Source of the DNA: Aquitalea magnusonii
Lineage (GTDB): Bacteria > Pseudomonadota > Gammaproteobacteria > Burkholderiales > Chromobacteriaceae
Direction: 5' to 3'
Length of the DNA stretch: 64,000 nucleotides
Assembly (NCBI RefSeq): GCF_002217795.2
Contig: NZ_AP018823.1
Coordinates: 1,240,001 to 1,304,000, forward strand
Each line of letters starts with the position of its first letter. Positions within the stretch are counted from its first letter, which is position 1. Positions 7,692-16,632 of the stretch are shown one piece after another. A program made the position numbers and the translations under genes. The notes under the pieces are model-generated. The model was not told the origin of the DNA and ran no database searches. It was given only the letters and a program-made list of their open reading frames with translations.

Positions 7692-7790
7692 GGCTGTGGG
7701 CGTTTGCCAAACAGCTCATAATAGACTCTATGGCCTGATGTCAGCATGCCCATCTTGAAACTAGTGTCCACAAAGAGCAGAACAGACCAC

Positions 7791-7863
7791 TTATCTTCTC
7801 GCCTCCATGGGCAATGGCCCATATTTTCTTACCCAGTCCACAGCCAAGGGCTTACTTTTGGCA
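7791..7863 (-). pseudogene. Decayed 3' fragment of the 165-aa gene
   Basis: Aligned base for base with 4655-4727 (3' end of the intact 165-aa gene), with 7 mismatches and no gap in 73 bases. It would encode KSKPLAVDWVRKYGPLPMEARR then stop, against KSKLLADDWVRKYGPSPMEARR in the intact gene. No upstream part of the gene is present. It lies between the RNA terminator and the lysR stop (7876), in the same orientation as the intact copy. The two copies therefore bracket the xre / 210-aa gene / RNA block like the scar of an insertion or recombination. Confidence 0.8.
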
Positions 7864-7875
7864 GCAGCATGCCCT

Positions 7876-8763
7876 TCATTGCTTGAGCGCTGCAATAACC
7901 AGGCGCACGGCTAGTGATGACTGTTTTCTGCTTACATAATAAGCATGGTGACCGGTGAATGTCGGAAACCAGTCTTGCAATACCCATATAAGCCGACCTG
8001 CCTCTACCAGTGGTTGGGCCAGTGCCCGCGGAAGGTATGCCAGCCCGAACCCGGCCAGTGCTGCATCAAGCATTTGATATGCGTTATTGAAGACTAATTG
8101 TCCTCTGACTTTTACGTTTAACCAGTTGTCACCCTTGCGTAGCTCCCATGACATAAGGGAGTCCTTGGTCGGTAGTCTGAGGTTGATACAGTTGTGTGCT
8201 GTCAGGTCTTGCGGGGTAGTGGGGATGGGGTTGTCCTGCAGATATGCGGGTGAGGCCACGATTGACATTGTCTCATCAGGCGCGATACGAACCGCGATCA
8301 TGTCTTTTTCGACTTCATCCCCCAATCGAATACCGATGTCAAAGCGACGCTCGACGATGTTGGCAAACCCGTAATCATTGATGATCTCGACACTTAACTC
8401 CGGGTATTGTCTCAACAATGGTTGCAACTTTGGCCAGACGTATTGATTGGCCGCATAGTCGGTCGCGGTGATCCGCACCGTTCCTACCGGCCGTTCCCTC
8501 AACGCTTTCACTGACTCCAGTTCAGCTTCTATTTCTTCAATCCTGGGTGCTATGGCATCCAGCAGTTTCTGGCCAGCTTCGGTCGGGGCTACGCTGCGTG
8601 TCGTTCTCGTCAGTAACAACATGCCAAGTCTTGCTTCCAGTGCACTGACTGTTCTGCTCAGTGATGACTGAGAGGTGCCCAGCAACAGTGCCGCTTTGGT
8701 GAAGCTGCGTTCACGTGCCACTGTGAGCAGTGCAACCAGATCATTCAAATCCTGTGTTTGCAT
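7876..8763 (-). CDS. LysR-family transcriptional regulator
   Basis: A 295-aa LysR protein. The start at 8763 (MQTQDLNDL) is chosen because the longer frame adds 16 residues unlike the family. The N-terminal winged HTH spans about 1-62 (SFTKAALLLGTSQSSLSRTVSALEARLG, then LLTRTTRSVAPTEAG), followed by the substrate-binding domain with the typical RFDIGIRLGD segment near residue 145. It belongs to the CrgA-like group that often controls an adjacent oxidoreductase. The nearest divergent genes are the carboxymuconolactone decarboxylase-like and cupin genes, which are the likely targets. It borders the decayed gene fragment and so marks the start of the metabolic block. Confidence 0.9.
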   Translation of the reverse strand: MQTQDLNDLVALLTVARERSFTKAALLLGTSQSSLSRTVSALEARLGMLLLTRTTRSVAPTEAGQKLLDAIAPRIEEIEAELESVKALRERPVGTVRITATDYAANQYVWPKLQPLLRQYPELSVEIINDYGFANIVERRFDIGIRLGDEVEKDMIAVRIAPDETMSIVASPAYLQDNPIPTTPQDLTAHNCINLRLPTKDSLMSWELRKGDNWLNVKVRGQLVFNNAYQMLDAALAGFGLAYLPRALAQPLVEAGRLIWVLQDWFPTFTGHHAYYVSRKQSSLAVRLVIAALKQ

Positions 8764-9032
8764 TAATGCACCTGTGAATAAGTGTTTCCCTATTTTGCCA
8801 TCTAGTGCCAAAGCTTGCCGAAGATTAAATTAATGCACGTCGCTGAATGAGTTGAGCTGCTTGTGCCAGTCACACTTCCCGGCTGCCGTTGCGCTGATGC
8901 AAGTAATCTGATTGTCGGTGAAAGACGCCATGCTGATCAGATGTGAATTGTTCTACTTGCAAGTCAACCATCCACTGGTGCGCATACTTTCTCAAACTTG
9001 TTCTGGAAAGTGGCCATGTAATCAGATAAACC

Positions 9033-9374
9033 ATGAAAGATAACAGCATGACTAAGCCAAAAGTTACTGCAGGGCGGGATCAGCTTGGAGATTTCGCACC
9101 CAAGTTTGCAGAGATTAACGATGATATTTTGTTTGGACAGGTGTGGTCTCGTGATGTCGAGCTCTCTCAGCGTGATAGAAGTCTTATTACCGTAACGGCA
9201 TTGGTTTCCAGTGGAATCCTTGATGGTCCACTCAGTTTTCATATGCAGATTGCCAAGAATAATGGTATTGCCAAAGATGAAATTGTGGAGGTGCTTACAC
9301 ATTTGGCGTTTTACATAGGTTGGCCTAAGGCCTGGGGTGCATTCAGGTGTGCCAAGGAAATATGGAGTGAATGA
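9033..9374 (+). CDS. Carboxymuconolactone decarboxylase-family protein
   Basis: About 113 aa (or 108 if ATG 9048 is used; neither has a strong ribosome site). The whole protein is one CMD/AhpD-like helical domain: FGQVWSRDVELSQRDRSLITVTALVSSGILDGPLSFHMQIAKNNGIAKDEI in overlapping pieces, with the conserved HMQIAKNNG and EVLTHLAFYIGWPKAW motifs. The CxxC pair of AhpD peroxidases is absent, so a peroxidase role is unlikely. Members of this type sit beside cupins and AKRs in regulated detoxification or degradation clusters. Base composition (9.0-9.9 kb) is clearly more AT-rich than its neighbours, suggesting recent acquisition. Confidence 0.85.
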   Translation: MKDNSMTKPKVTAGRDQLGDFAPKFAEINDDILFGQVWSRDVELSQRDRSLITVTALVSSGILDGPLSFHMQIAKNNGIAKDEIVEVLTHLAFYIGWPKAWGAFRCAKEIWSE

Positions 9375-9422
9375 AAAAGTGTTTTATCTGCCGAGTTTGC
9401 TAAGATATTTAGGTGTAAAATA

Positions 9423-9866
9423 ATGAAATATGCAAGTAAAGAAGTGTTTGAAAATATCAATATATTTGGTACGGGTGACTCAAATGAAGCCTATGCTGAA
9501 TATTTTGTCGGGAAGTCATATTTGAATTGGCTGTTGAAGCCAGGTGTTGCTCCCTTGTTCATGGCTAATGTTACATTTGAACCGGGCTGTCGTAATAATT
9601 GGCATATTCATCATGCGCAAAGTGGTGGAGGGCAAATACTGATTTGTACTGCAGGGGAGGGCTGGTATCAACAGGAAGGTGAGCAGGCAGTAAGCCTGAA
9701 AGAAGGTTCTGTTGTCTATATTCCGGCAGGTAAAAAACACTGGCATGGTGCAAGGGCTGACAGCTGGTTCAGTCATATTTCTGTCGAGGTGCCAGGTAGT
9801 GAGAGCAAGAATGAATGGCTAGAGCCAGTCAGCGATGAGTATTATCATCAACTTCATGGTGTTTAA
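9423..9866 (+). CDS. Cupin-domain protein
   Basis: A 147-aa single-domain cupin. Motif 1 is present as NWHIHHAQSGGGQILICTAGEGWYQQEG (about residues 59-86; His, His and a later Gln/Glu as metal ligands) and motif 2 as VVYIPAGKKHWHGARADSWFSHI (about 100-122). The protein is likely cytosolic, with a bound divalent metal. Together with the CMD-like gene 48 bases upstream it forms a two-gene operon of the kind often found next to aldo-keto reductases. The exact reaction is unknown. AT-rich like the preceding gene. A strong terminator follows directly. Confidence 0.85.
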   Translation: MKYASKEVFENINIFGTGDSNEAYAEYFVGKSYLNWLLKPGVAPLFMANVTFEPGCRNNWHIHHAQSGGGQILICTAGEGWYQQEGEQAVSLKEGSVVYIPAGKKHWHGARADSWFSHISVEVPGSESKNEWLEPVSDEYYHQLHGV

Positions 9867-9869
9867 ATA

Positions 9870-9916
9870 ATGGCACGGAAGACGATTCTGAGTAATCATC
9901 TTCCGTGCCATCTTTT
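9870..9916 (+). terminator. Bidirectional terminator between cupin and AKR genes
   Basis: A 13-bp perfect stem, ATGGCACGGAAGA (9870-9882) with TCTTCCGTGCCAT (9899-9911), followed by CTTTT. It separates the convergent cupin operon and aldo-keto reductase gene. Confidence 0.85.
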
Positions 9917-9940
9917 GTGTGTTACCAAATTTGTGAATAA

Positions 9941-10942
<1,002 letters not shown>

Positions 10943-11785
10943 TCAGGACTGGATGACGGGTTGTTGAATGTCACCAAAACGGAAAGCTGAAGTGACGCCG
11001 CCGTCCATCAGGATGTCACTGCCGCTGATGAAGGTTCCATCAGGCCCCATCAGCAGGGCTGCAACATGTCCTACCTCATCCGGGGTGCCTGCACGACCAA
11101 CCGGGCTACCTTCAATCATGCGACGGTACCCTGCACCACGAGGACCATTGAGCTCATCATTTGCCAGAGGGGTGATGATGATGCCGGGACTGATGGTATT
11201 GACCCGCGCCCCTCTCCGCCCCCAGCGCACTGCTTCGGCCATTACACGGAGTGAATTTCCACGCTTGGATAGTTGGTAGGCATGCAGGGTGTCCACCACT
11301 TGGGACGGCTGCAGGAAATCAAGTTGCAGTAGTTCTTCTACCGGGGTCATGGCAAGTGCCCGATCCTGCTCGGCGGGCAGGGCTGGCAAACGATGCCCAG
11401 ATTGTGAGGCAATGACAACTCCCGAGCCTCCATGCGCGATGACATTGCCAAACAGTTCCAGTACCAGTGCGGTGCCATAAAGATCGACACGCAAAATCGT
11501 CTCTACCGGTGCCTGGGAAGGGGAGACGCCGGCAGCATGAATCACGCCGGTAATCGGCCCAAGCTGTTCTGCCTGTTCAACCAGTGCCTGCACCGATTGA
11601 CGTGAACCCACATCCACACAGGCGGCAGACGCAATGAATCCTGCATTACGGAACTGAATGGCTGCTTGTTCTGCATCTTGAAGACTCAGCGAGGCAAGCA
11701 GGATCTGCTTGTTTACACCAATCCGCCGCGCAATGGCCTGGCCAATCAAGCCGGCACCCACAACTACAACGACTTCTTTTTGCAT
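10943..11785 (-). CDS. Short-chain dehydrogenase/reductase
   Basis: A 280-aa SDR. The start at 11785 (MQKEVVVVVGAG) puts the Rossmann glycine motif GAGLIGQAIA at the N-terminus; the longer frame is unlikely. Catalytic residues: IASQSGH and YQLSK (Tyr-X3-Lys), with ISPGIIITPL following. It is a clear paralogue of the SDR at 17806-18639, sharing the unusual insertion PALPAEQDRAL...TPVEELL between the catalytic Ser and Tyr. Each paralogue has a paralogous LysR nearby, so the module was duplicated. Substrate unknown; probably a carbonyl compound. Confidence 0.88.
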   Translation of the reverse strand: MQKEVVVVVGAGLIGQAIARRIGVNKQILLASLSLQDAEQAAIQFRNAGFIASAACVDVGSRQSVQALVEQAEQLGPITGVIHAAGVSPSQAPVETILRVDLYGTALVLELFGNVIAHGGSGVVIASQSGHRLPALPAEQDRALAMTPVEELLQLDFLQPSQVVDTLHAYQLSKRGNSLRVMAEAVRWGRRGARVNTISPGIIITPLANDELNGPRGAGYRRMIEGSPVGRAGTPDEVGHVAALLMGPDGTFISGSDILMDGGVTSAFRFGDIQQPVIQS

Positions 11786-11849
11786 GATCTCGATTCCTGT
11801 TAGTGTGCATGTGCTCACTATAGAAAATTGAGTATCAATCGAATAGCCG

Positions 11850-11880
11850 ATAAAAAATTGCATGAGAAGCAATTTTTTAT
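11850..11880. promoter_or_regulatory. Perfect 12-bp palindrome before lysR
   Basis: ATAAAAAATTGC (11850-11861), 7-base spacer, GCAATTTTTTAT (11869-11880). It lies in the SDR/lysR divergent intergenic region, 38 bases before the lysR start. It could be an operator for the LysR protein or, since the 3' arm is a T-run, a leader terminator. The sequence alone does not decide. Confidence 0.5.
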
Positions 11881-11917
11881 TGATAATTGGTGGCGTGGTC
11901 CATACGAAAAGTGTGCT

Positions 11918-12889
11918 ATGCCCATCAATGAATTACGCTCCATTTCCATGTTTGCCAAGGCGGTGGAGTTAGGGAGCATCCGCAAGGCTGCGCTGGCGCA
12001 GGGCGTATCCGCGCAGGCGGCGACACAGGCTATCTCGATGCTGGAAAAGCACCTGGGTGTGAGGCTGTTGCATCGCACCACGCGCAGCCTGGCCTTGACG
12101 GAGGAGGGGCAACAGTTCCTGGAAGATGCGCAGCCTGCACTGGCTACGCTTGAACGGGCTGTCAATACTGCAAGAGCAGGCAAGGAAGGAATTGCCGGGC
12201 CATTACGTATTGTCGGTCCCAAGTCATCTTTTGCCGGTATCCTGATGCCGCTGCTGGATGAGTTCTGCCGGATGAACCCTGGGGTAAGGCCGGATGTGCA
12301 GCTGGATGATGGACTTGGCGATTGGGTGCTGGACAGGGTGGACGTCGGTTTCCGTATTGGGCCATCTGCTCAGGAAGGGGTTATCAGCCGCCGTTTGTTT
12401 CCGGTGCAGTTGATTGTTTGCGCATCCCCTGCCTATCTTGATCGCTATGGTATGCCGTCGACAACAGAAGAGCTGGCTACGCACCGTTGCAGCGTGTTCC
12501 GCCATCCGGTAACCGGTAAGGTATCGCCTTGGTACCTGACCGTGGATGGAAAAGTCGAACAGCGACATTTCACGCCAGCCTTTTGCAGCAATGATACTGA
12601 GCTGGAAGTCCAGGCCGTTCTTTCCGGGCAAGTGATGGGGCAATTGGCCAATCTCTCTGTCGCGCCTCATATCCGTTCCGGCTCGCTGATTCCGCTTTTC
12701 CTTTCGTATGTCAGTTCACCGATTTCACTCCACGTGTACTATGGCAGCCGCAATGCATTGCCAGTAAGGGTCAGGGCTTTTCTCGATCTCGCGATTGCAA
12801 GGTTATTCGACAGTCCTGATTTCATTTTGAGCGATGGAGAGCTTGCTGCGGCACATGGGGCTTATTTGTCACGTCTGGCAACAAATTAA
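11918..12889 (+). CDS. LysR-family transcriptional regulator
   Basis: A 323-aa LysR protein starting at MPINELRSISMF (11918). The upstream 30 codons of the frame include implausible sequence and overlap the palindrome. HTH: GSIRKAALAQGVSAQAATQAISMLEKHLG, then RTTRSLALTEEG. Effector domain: RVDVGFRIG and RRLFPVQLIVCASPAYLDRYG. It is closely similar along its length to the LysR at 15550-16500, and the gene next to each is a paralogous SDR. It probably regulates the divergent SDR-AKR operon. Confidence 0.9.
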   Translation: MPINELRSISMFAKAVELGSIRKAALAQGVSAQAATQAISMLEKHLGVRLLHRTTRSLALTEEGQQFLEDAQPALATLERAVNTARAGKEGIAGPLRIVGPKSSFAGILMPLLDEFCRMNPGVRPDVQLDDGLGDWVLDRVDVGFRIGPSAQEGVISRRLFPVQLIVCASPAYLDRYGMPSTTEELATHRCSVFRHPVTGKVSPWYLTVDGKVEQRHFTPAFCSNDTELEVQAVLSGQVMGQLANLSVAPHIRSGSLIPLFLSYVSSPISLHVYYGSRNALPVRVRAFLDLAIARLFDSPDFILSDGELAAAHGAYLSRLATN

Positions 12890-13154
12890 TCAGGTGTACG
12901 GGCGGCTATGTTTTCTGTCTTGCCAGGCTGGAGTGGCAATACAACGCAAAAATGGCCACGCACTGAATGGCTATCGGGTTTCAATGCGCGTACAACAATA
13001 AGGATCACTTCGACGCTAGCGGTTTATCGGACAAGAGCTACCTTGCGGTGCAGGGCAGAGCAGAGCAGGGCGCAGCGTATGGCGTGTGCCAGATTGCAGT
13101 CATACCGTGGTGCGGAGTGAACAGGAGTACACACTGCTCAAACACAGTCGAGGG
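12890..13154. other. Intergenic stretch without a recognised gene
   Basis: 265 bases between the convergent lysR and tetR genes. One frame (from 12967) stays open into the tetR region, but its product lacks any recognisable pattern and overlaps tetR antisense. I see no terminator hairpin with a T-run and no repeat of note. Confidence 0.4.
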
Positions 13155-13757
13155 TCAGTTTGTGTGCTGGAATTGCACAAGGCGTAGTGCATCACTGAAT
13201 AGTATTTGCAAATCTGCGTTGCCGTCATGTCGAACCCACTGGGTGACGACAACCCGGATGATTGCAAAAAGTACATTGGGGTAGAGCTGTCTTTCAAGTG
13301 ACAGCTGCGGGCTTTCAGTCGAGACTTTCTTTGCAATGATGTCTGCAACCTCATCGGCCAGTTGCGCAGTCATTGCATGTTTTCGCGCACTGATTTGTGG
13401 GGATGATTCAATCACCCGTTCCAATGAGAGATAAAAATCCTTGCGGGATGCATACAGGGCAAGTAACTCACGTGCACTGGAAATCAGCGCATCCATGATC
13501 GGCTCTTGTTCTGCTCTGTGCACCAGCCCTGCAAGAAAGCCCGACATGCTTTCCTCCAGCCAGCTCAGGACGATGTCTTCTTTGGTGGGAAAGTACCGTA
13601 ACAGCGTACGAGGTGATATTTCGACGGCTGCGGCGATTTGATTGATGGTGGTGACCTCGAAGCCTTGCTGGCGGAATAGCAGCAATGCCGCTTCCAATAA
13701 CTGCAACCGGGTCTTGTCCTTCTTTGACTGCCTTAAACCCAAGGTCAACTCCTTCAA
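13155..13757 (-). CDS. TetR-family regulator
   Basis: A 200-aa TetR/AcrR-type repressor. The N-terminal HTH is clear (residues about 14-62): TRLQLLEAALLLFRQQGFEVTTINQIAAAVEISPRTLLRYFPTKEDIV in overlapping pieces, followed by an all-helical ligand domain. The gene lies downstream of the aldehyde dehydrogenase gene in the same direction, separated by a strong hairpin, so it may be transcribed from its own promoter. Likely target: its own gene and perhaps the aldehyde dehydrogenase. Ligand unknown. Confidence 0.88.
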   Translation of the reverse strand: MKELTLGLRQSKKDKTRLQLLEAALLLFRQQGFEVTTINQIAAAVEISPRTLLRYFPTKEDIVLSWLEESMSGFLAGLVHRAEQEPIMDALISSARELLALYASRKDFYLSLERVIESSPQISARKHAMTAQLADEVADIIAKKVSTESPQLSLERQLYPNVLFAIIRVVVTQWVRHDGNADLQILFSDALRLVQFQHTN

Positions 13758-13826
13758 GTTGTGGTTACATCATCAGCTAGCTGATTGATTGGGCTGCATA
13801 GCATAGCAGACGGGGCAGTCCAGATG

Positions 13827-13860
13827 GACATGCGCCATACGTGAAAGTATGGCGCATGTC
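13827..13860 (-). terminator. Strong hairpin after the aldehyde dehydrogenase gene
   Basis: A 14-bp perfect stem, GACATGCGCCATAC (13827-13840) with GTATGGCGCATGTC (13847-13860), 6-base loop. There is no clear T-run on either strand. It lies 50 bases past the aldehyde dehydrogenase stop, so a terminator or mRNA-stabilising role is most likely. Confidence 0.6.
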
Positions 13861-13910
13861 GGTGGCAGCAGGCAGATTGAAGCCAGCCAGCTTGCTCGTT
13901 ATGACATGGT

Positions 13911-15350
13911 TCAAACCATGTGGACGAATTTTGTCAGCAAATAGGCACTGATGCCTTCAATACCATTTTCACTACCGTAGCCACTTTGCTTGACACCACC
14001 AAACGGCCCCTCAGGCATACCAAAATAATATGTGTTGATACCGACCATTCCGCTCTCGATGCAATCCGCCAGCAAATTTGCCCGAGCCAGCGAGCGGGTG
14101 AATGCGTATGCGCCAAGACCGAAGGGAAGGCGATTGGCCTTGTCGATTGCATCTTCCAGTTTTTCAAAGCGGGAGATGGTGGCGACCGGGCCAAATGGCT
14201 CCTGGTTCATGATCTCTGCATCTTCTGGCACGTTGGTCAGTACCGTCGGAGCCCAGAAAAATCCCTCACCTTCGATGCGATATCCACCGGTTTCCAGTTT
14301 GCCCCCGCGTGCCAGTGCATCGGCGATCAAGTGTTCCATTGCTGCCAGGCGGCGGGCATTGGCCAGAGGTCCCATCTTTGTTTCTGGATCGAAACCATCC
14401 CCCAGTCTGATCGCCTTGGCTCCTTGTACAAATGCGGTCACGAATTGCTCGTAGACAGCATCCTGAACATAGAAGCGAGTCGGTGCAATGCAACTGGCAC
14501 CTGCGTTAAAGAACTTGTTCGGGACCGATGCGGCAACTGCCGCTTCGATGTCTGCGTCGTCACAAACAATGACCGGTGCGTGGCCACCCAGCTCCATGGT
14601 GATGGGCGTGATGTTTTCTGCCGCCAGTTTTGCCAACTTCCGACCAACCGGCTCCGGACCTGTGAATGAAACCTTGCGGATAATTCTGGAAGTCACGACT
14701 GTGCGAGAAATAAAGTCAGGATCGCCCAGCACTACATTAAGAACACCAGCAGGTAAACCAGCTTCCGCGAAGGCTTCGGCAATAAGCAGACAAGTGGCCG
14801 GCGTTTCTTCCGAAGGCTTGATTACCATGGAGCAACCGGCAGCGAGAGCAGCTGCGATTTTGCGGCCGGTCAGTAGTGCAGGGACGTTCCATGGAGCGAA
14901 TGCAGCCACTGGGCCGATTGGTTCATGGGATACCACGGCTCTGCCATGAGGAATACGTGGCTGCAGGGTACGGCCATAAATACGTTTGGCTTCTTCGGCG
15001 CACCATGTCATGGAGTCAAGCGTCAAATCCACTTCCATCCGGGCTTCGGCACCTGGTTTGCCAACTTCCAGCGTCAACAAGGATTCAAGCTGCTCACGAC
15101 GCTCTCTCAGCCAGGCAACAGCTCGTTCGATTACAGCTGCACGTTCCCATGCCGGTACATTGCGCCAGGTTTTGAAGCCGCGCTGAGTCGAACTCAATGC
15201 CTTTTGCAAGTCCTCAGCCGTGGCATGTGGCATGGCTCCCAGTACCTTGCCGTTCAGAGGGTTGATCACTTCGCTGTGTGTCCGGTTGTCGCCAGCCAGC
15301 TTCTGGCCATCGATCCATAAATAAAGTGGGAGGTAGGGTGTTGAGGACAT
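13911..15350 (-). CDS. NAD(P)-dependent aldehyde dehydrogenase (succinate-semialdehyde-type)
   Basis: 479 aa, full length for the family. Start ATG 15350 (MSSTPYLPLYLWIDGQ). Motifs: FAPWNVPALLTGRKIAAALAAG with the cofactor lysine in IKPSEETP, catalytic Glu in TMELGGHAPVIV (about residue 255) and catalytic Cys in FFNAGASCIAPTRFYV (about residue 289), then EPFGPVATI. The sequence is nearest the succinate-semialdehyde/glutarate-semialdehyde group, but a broader aldehyde range is possible. It oxidises an aldehyde to the acid in the cytosol. The LysR gene upstream (15550) is on the same strand; together with YqhD it suggests a carbonyl-handling cluster. Confidence 0.88.
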   Translation of the reverse strand: MSSTPYLPLYLWIDGQKLAGDNRTHSEVINPLNGKVLGAMPHATAEDLQKALSSTQRGFKTWRNVPAWERAAVIERAVAWLRERREQLESLLTLEVGKPGAEARMEVDLTLDSMTWCAEEAKRIYGRTLQPRIPHGRAVVSHEPIGPVAAFAPWNVPALLTGRKIAAALAAGCSMVIKPSEETPATCLLIAEAFAEAGLPAGVLNVVLGDPDFISRTVVTSRIIRKVSFTGPEPVGRKLAKLAAENITPITMELGGHAPVIVCDDADIEAAVAASVPNKFFNAGASCIAPTRFYVQDAVYEQFVTAFVQGAKAIRLGDGFDPETKMGPLANARRLAAMEHLIADALARGGKLETGGYRIEGEGFFWAPTVLTNVPEDAEIMNQEPFGPVATISRFEKLEDAIDKANRLPFGLGAYAFTRSLARANLLADCIESGMVGINTYYFGMPEGPFGGVKQSGYGSENGIEGISAYLLTKFVHMV

Positions 15351-15549
15351 CAGTAGACTCCTGTCGATTAAAGGAAAGGCACATTGGCTGCCTGAAGTTC
15401 GGATCAATATTATGTCGTTGAATGACAAATGTCACTAAGTGACATAATTTTGTGTGGCGTATTTGGTCCGTCAGCCATGCAGCATGGCCTTGCCTTTATG
15501 GACGTCTTGCCAAGCGTGATGAGGAAGATGATCAGCTATTGGTTCGGTC

Positions 15550-16500
15550 TCAAGAACGGTGACAGGCCAGAGAGAGTTCCTCTTTGCTCAGCAAGAAGTC
15601 AGGAGAGTCAGTCAGTCTGTCTACTGCCAGATCAATGAAGCGTCTTACACGTGCAGGTTGTGCAGCCCGGCTACCGTAATAAATGAACAGACTGTAGTTG
15701 TCGGCCATGTTTTCCAGCAGGATGGGCACGAGCTGGCCACTGCGGATGAGGTGCGCTGCGGTGGGTGCAGCAAGTTGGGCAATCACTTCACCTGCCAGTA
15801 CGGCACGCAATTCAATCGTCTCGTCATTGGTACAGAAGACCGGATTGACCGGTTGATCCTGCATGCTGTCGCCTACCCGTACACGCCAGGGCACCACACG
15901 GCCATCACTGGCCCGGCGAAAGGCGCTGCAACGATGGGCACCCAGTTCGTACAGGCTCTGTGGCATGCCGTATTTGCGTATATAACTGGGTGCCGCGCAG
16001 ATAATCAGCTGCATGGGAAACAGGCGGCGCGCCACCAGCCCTTCCTGTGGTGAATTGCCCAGCCGGAAGCCGACGTCGATGCGGTCTTCCACCCAGTTTC
16101 CTATGCGGTCATCCAGCTGCACATCCATTTGCACTTCCGGATAGAGCCGACAGTATTCGTCCATTACCGGGCCTATCACCGCATGCAGGGTTGTGCGCGG
16201 TCCAACGATGCGCAGCGGCCCGGAGAGTTCGTCCTTGCTTTTGCGTACCGTGGTGAGAGCTTGCTGAAAACCAATCAGCGAAGGCTGTACCGCTTCCAGA
16301 AAGCGCTGTCCTTCTTCGGTCAGCGACATGCTGCGGGTAGTACGGTGGAACAAGCGTACGCCAAGGTACTGTTCCAGCTGTCCCAGGGCTTTGCTGGCAG
16401 CCTGTGGTGAGATCTGTTGAGCCTGTGCGGCCTTGCTCAGACTGCCCAGTTCGGCCGTACGGACAAAGGTGGTGATGGAGCGCAGCTCGTTAATTGACAT
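15550..16500 (-). CDS. LysR-family transcriptional regulator
   Basis: A 316-aa LysR protein (MSINELRSITTFVRTAELGSL). HTH: LSKAAQAQQISPQAASKALGQLEQYLG, then RTTRSMSLTEEG. Effector domain contains RIDVGFRLGNSPQEG and RRLFPMQLIICAAPSYIRKYG. It is a close paralogue of the LysR at 11918-12889. It is divergent from the YqhD-type alcohol dehydrogenase and SDR genes, with a perfect inverted repeat between them, so that pair is the probable target, activated in response to an aldehyde or related ligand. Confidence 0.9.
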   Translation of the reverse strand: MSINELRSITTFVRTAELGSLSKAAQAQQISPQAASKALGQLEQYLGVRLFHRTTRSMSLTEEGQRFLEAVQPSLIGFQQALTTVRKSKDELSGPLRIVGPRTTLHAVIGPVMDEYCRLYPEVQMDVQLDDRIGNWVEDRIDVGFRLGNSPQEGLVARRLFPMQLIICAAPSYIRKYGMPQSLYELGAHRCSAFRRASDGRVVPWRVRVGDSMQDQPVNPVFCTNDETIELRAVLAGEVIAQLAAPTAAHLIRSGQLVPILLENMADNYSLFIYYGSRAAQPARVRRFIDLAVDRLTDSPDFLLSKEELSLACHRS

Positions 16501-16531
16501 GTTTTAACCTGATTTAATTAACATCAAAAAG

Positions 16532-16546
16532 TTGTATATCATACAA
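16532..16546. promoter_or_regulatory. LysR-type operator candidate before the alcohol dehydrogenase gene
   Basis: TTGTAT-ATC-ATACAA is a perfect inverted repeat in the lysR / alcohol dehydrogenase intergenic region, 31 bases before the lysR start and 86 before the dehydrogenase start. Size and position fit a LysR binding site; binding itself is inferred. Confidence 0.5.
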
Positions 16547-16632
16547 ATGATAATGCTCTAGTTGAATGTCTGTCCGCAAATTAAAGTTACGTTCATCAAT
16601 GACACTGACTAGCAAGAGTGCAGGGTACAGAC

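Noticed and set aside
7428..7822. Open frames on both strands at the RNA 3' end (97 and 122 codons)
   Set aside because: They exist because the hairpins and terminator avoid stops in both directions; neither looks like a protein.
12967..13284. 105-codon frame between lysR and tetR
   Set aside because: No recognisable pattern, no ribosome site, and overlaps tetR in antisense.
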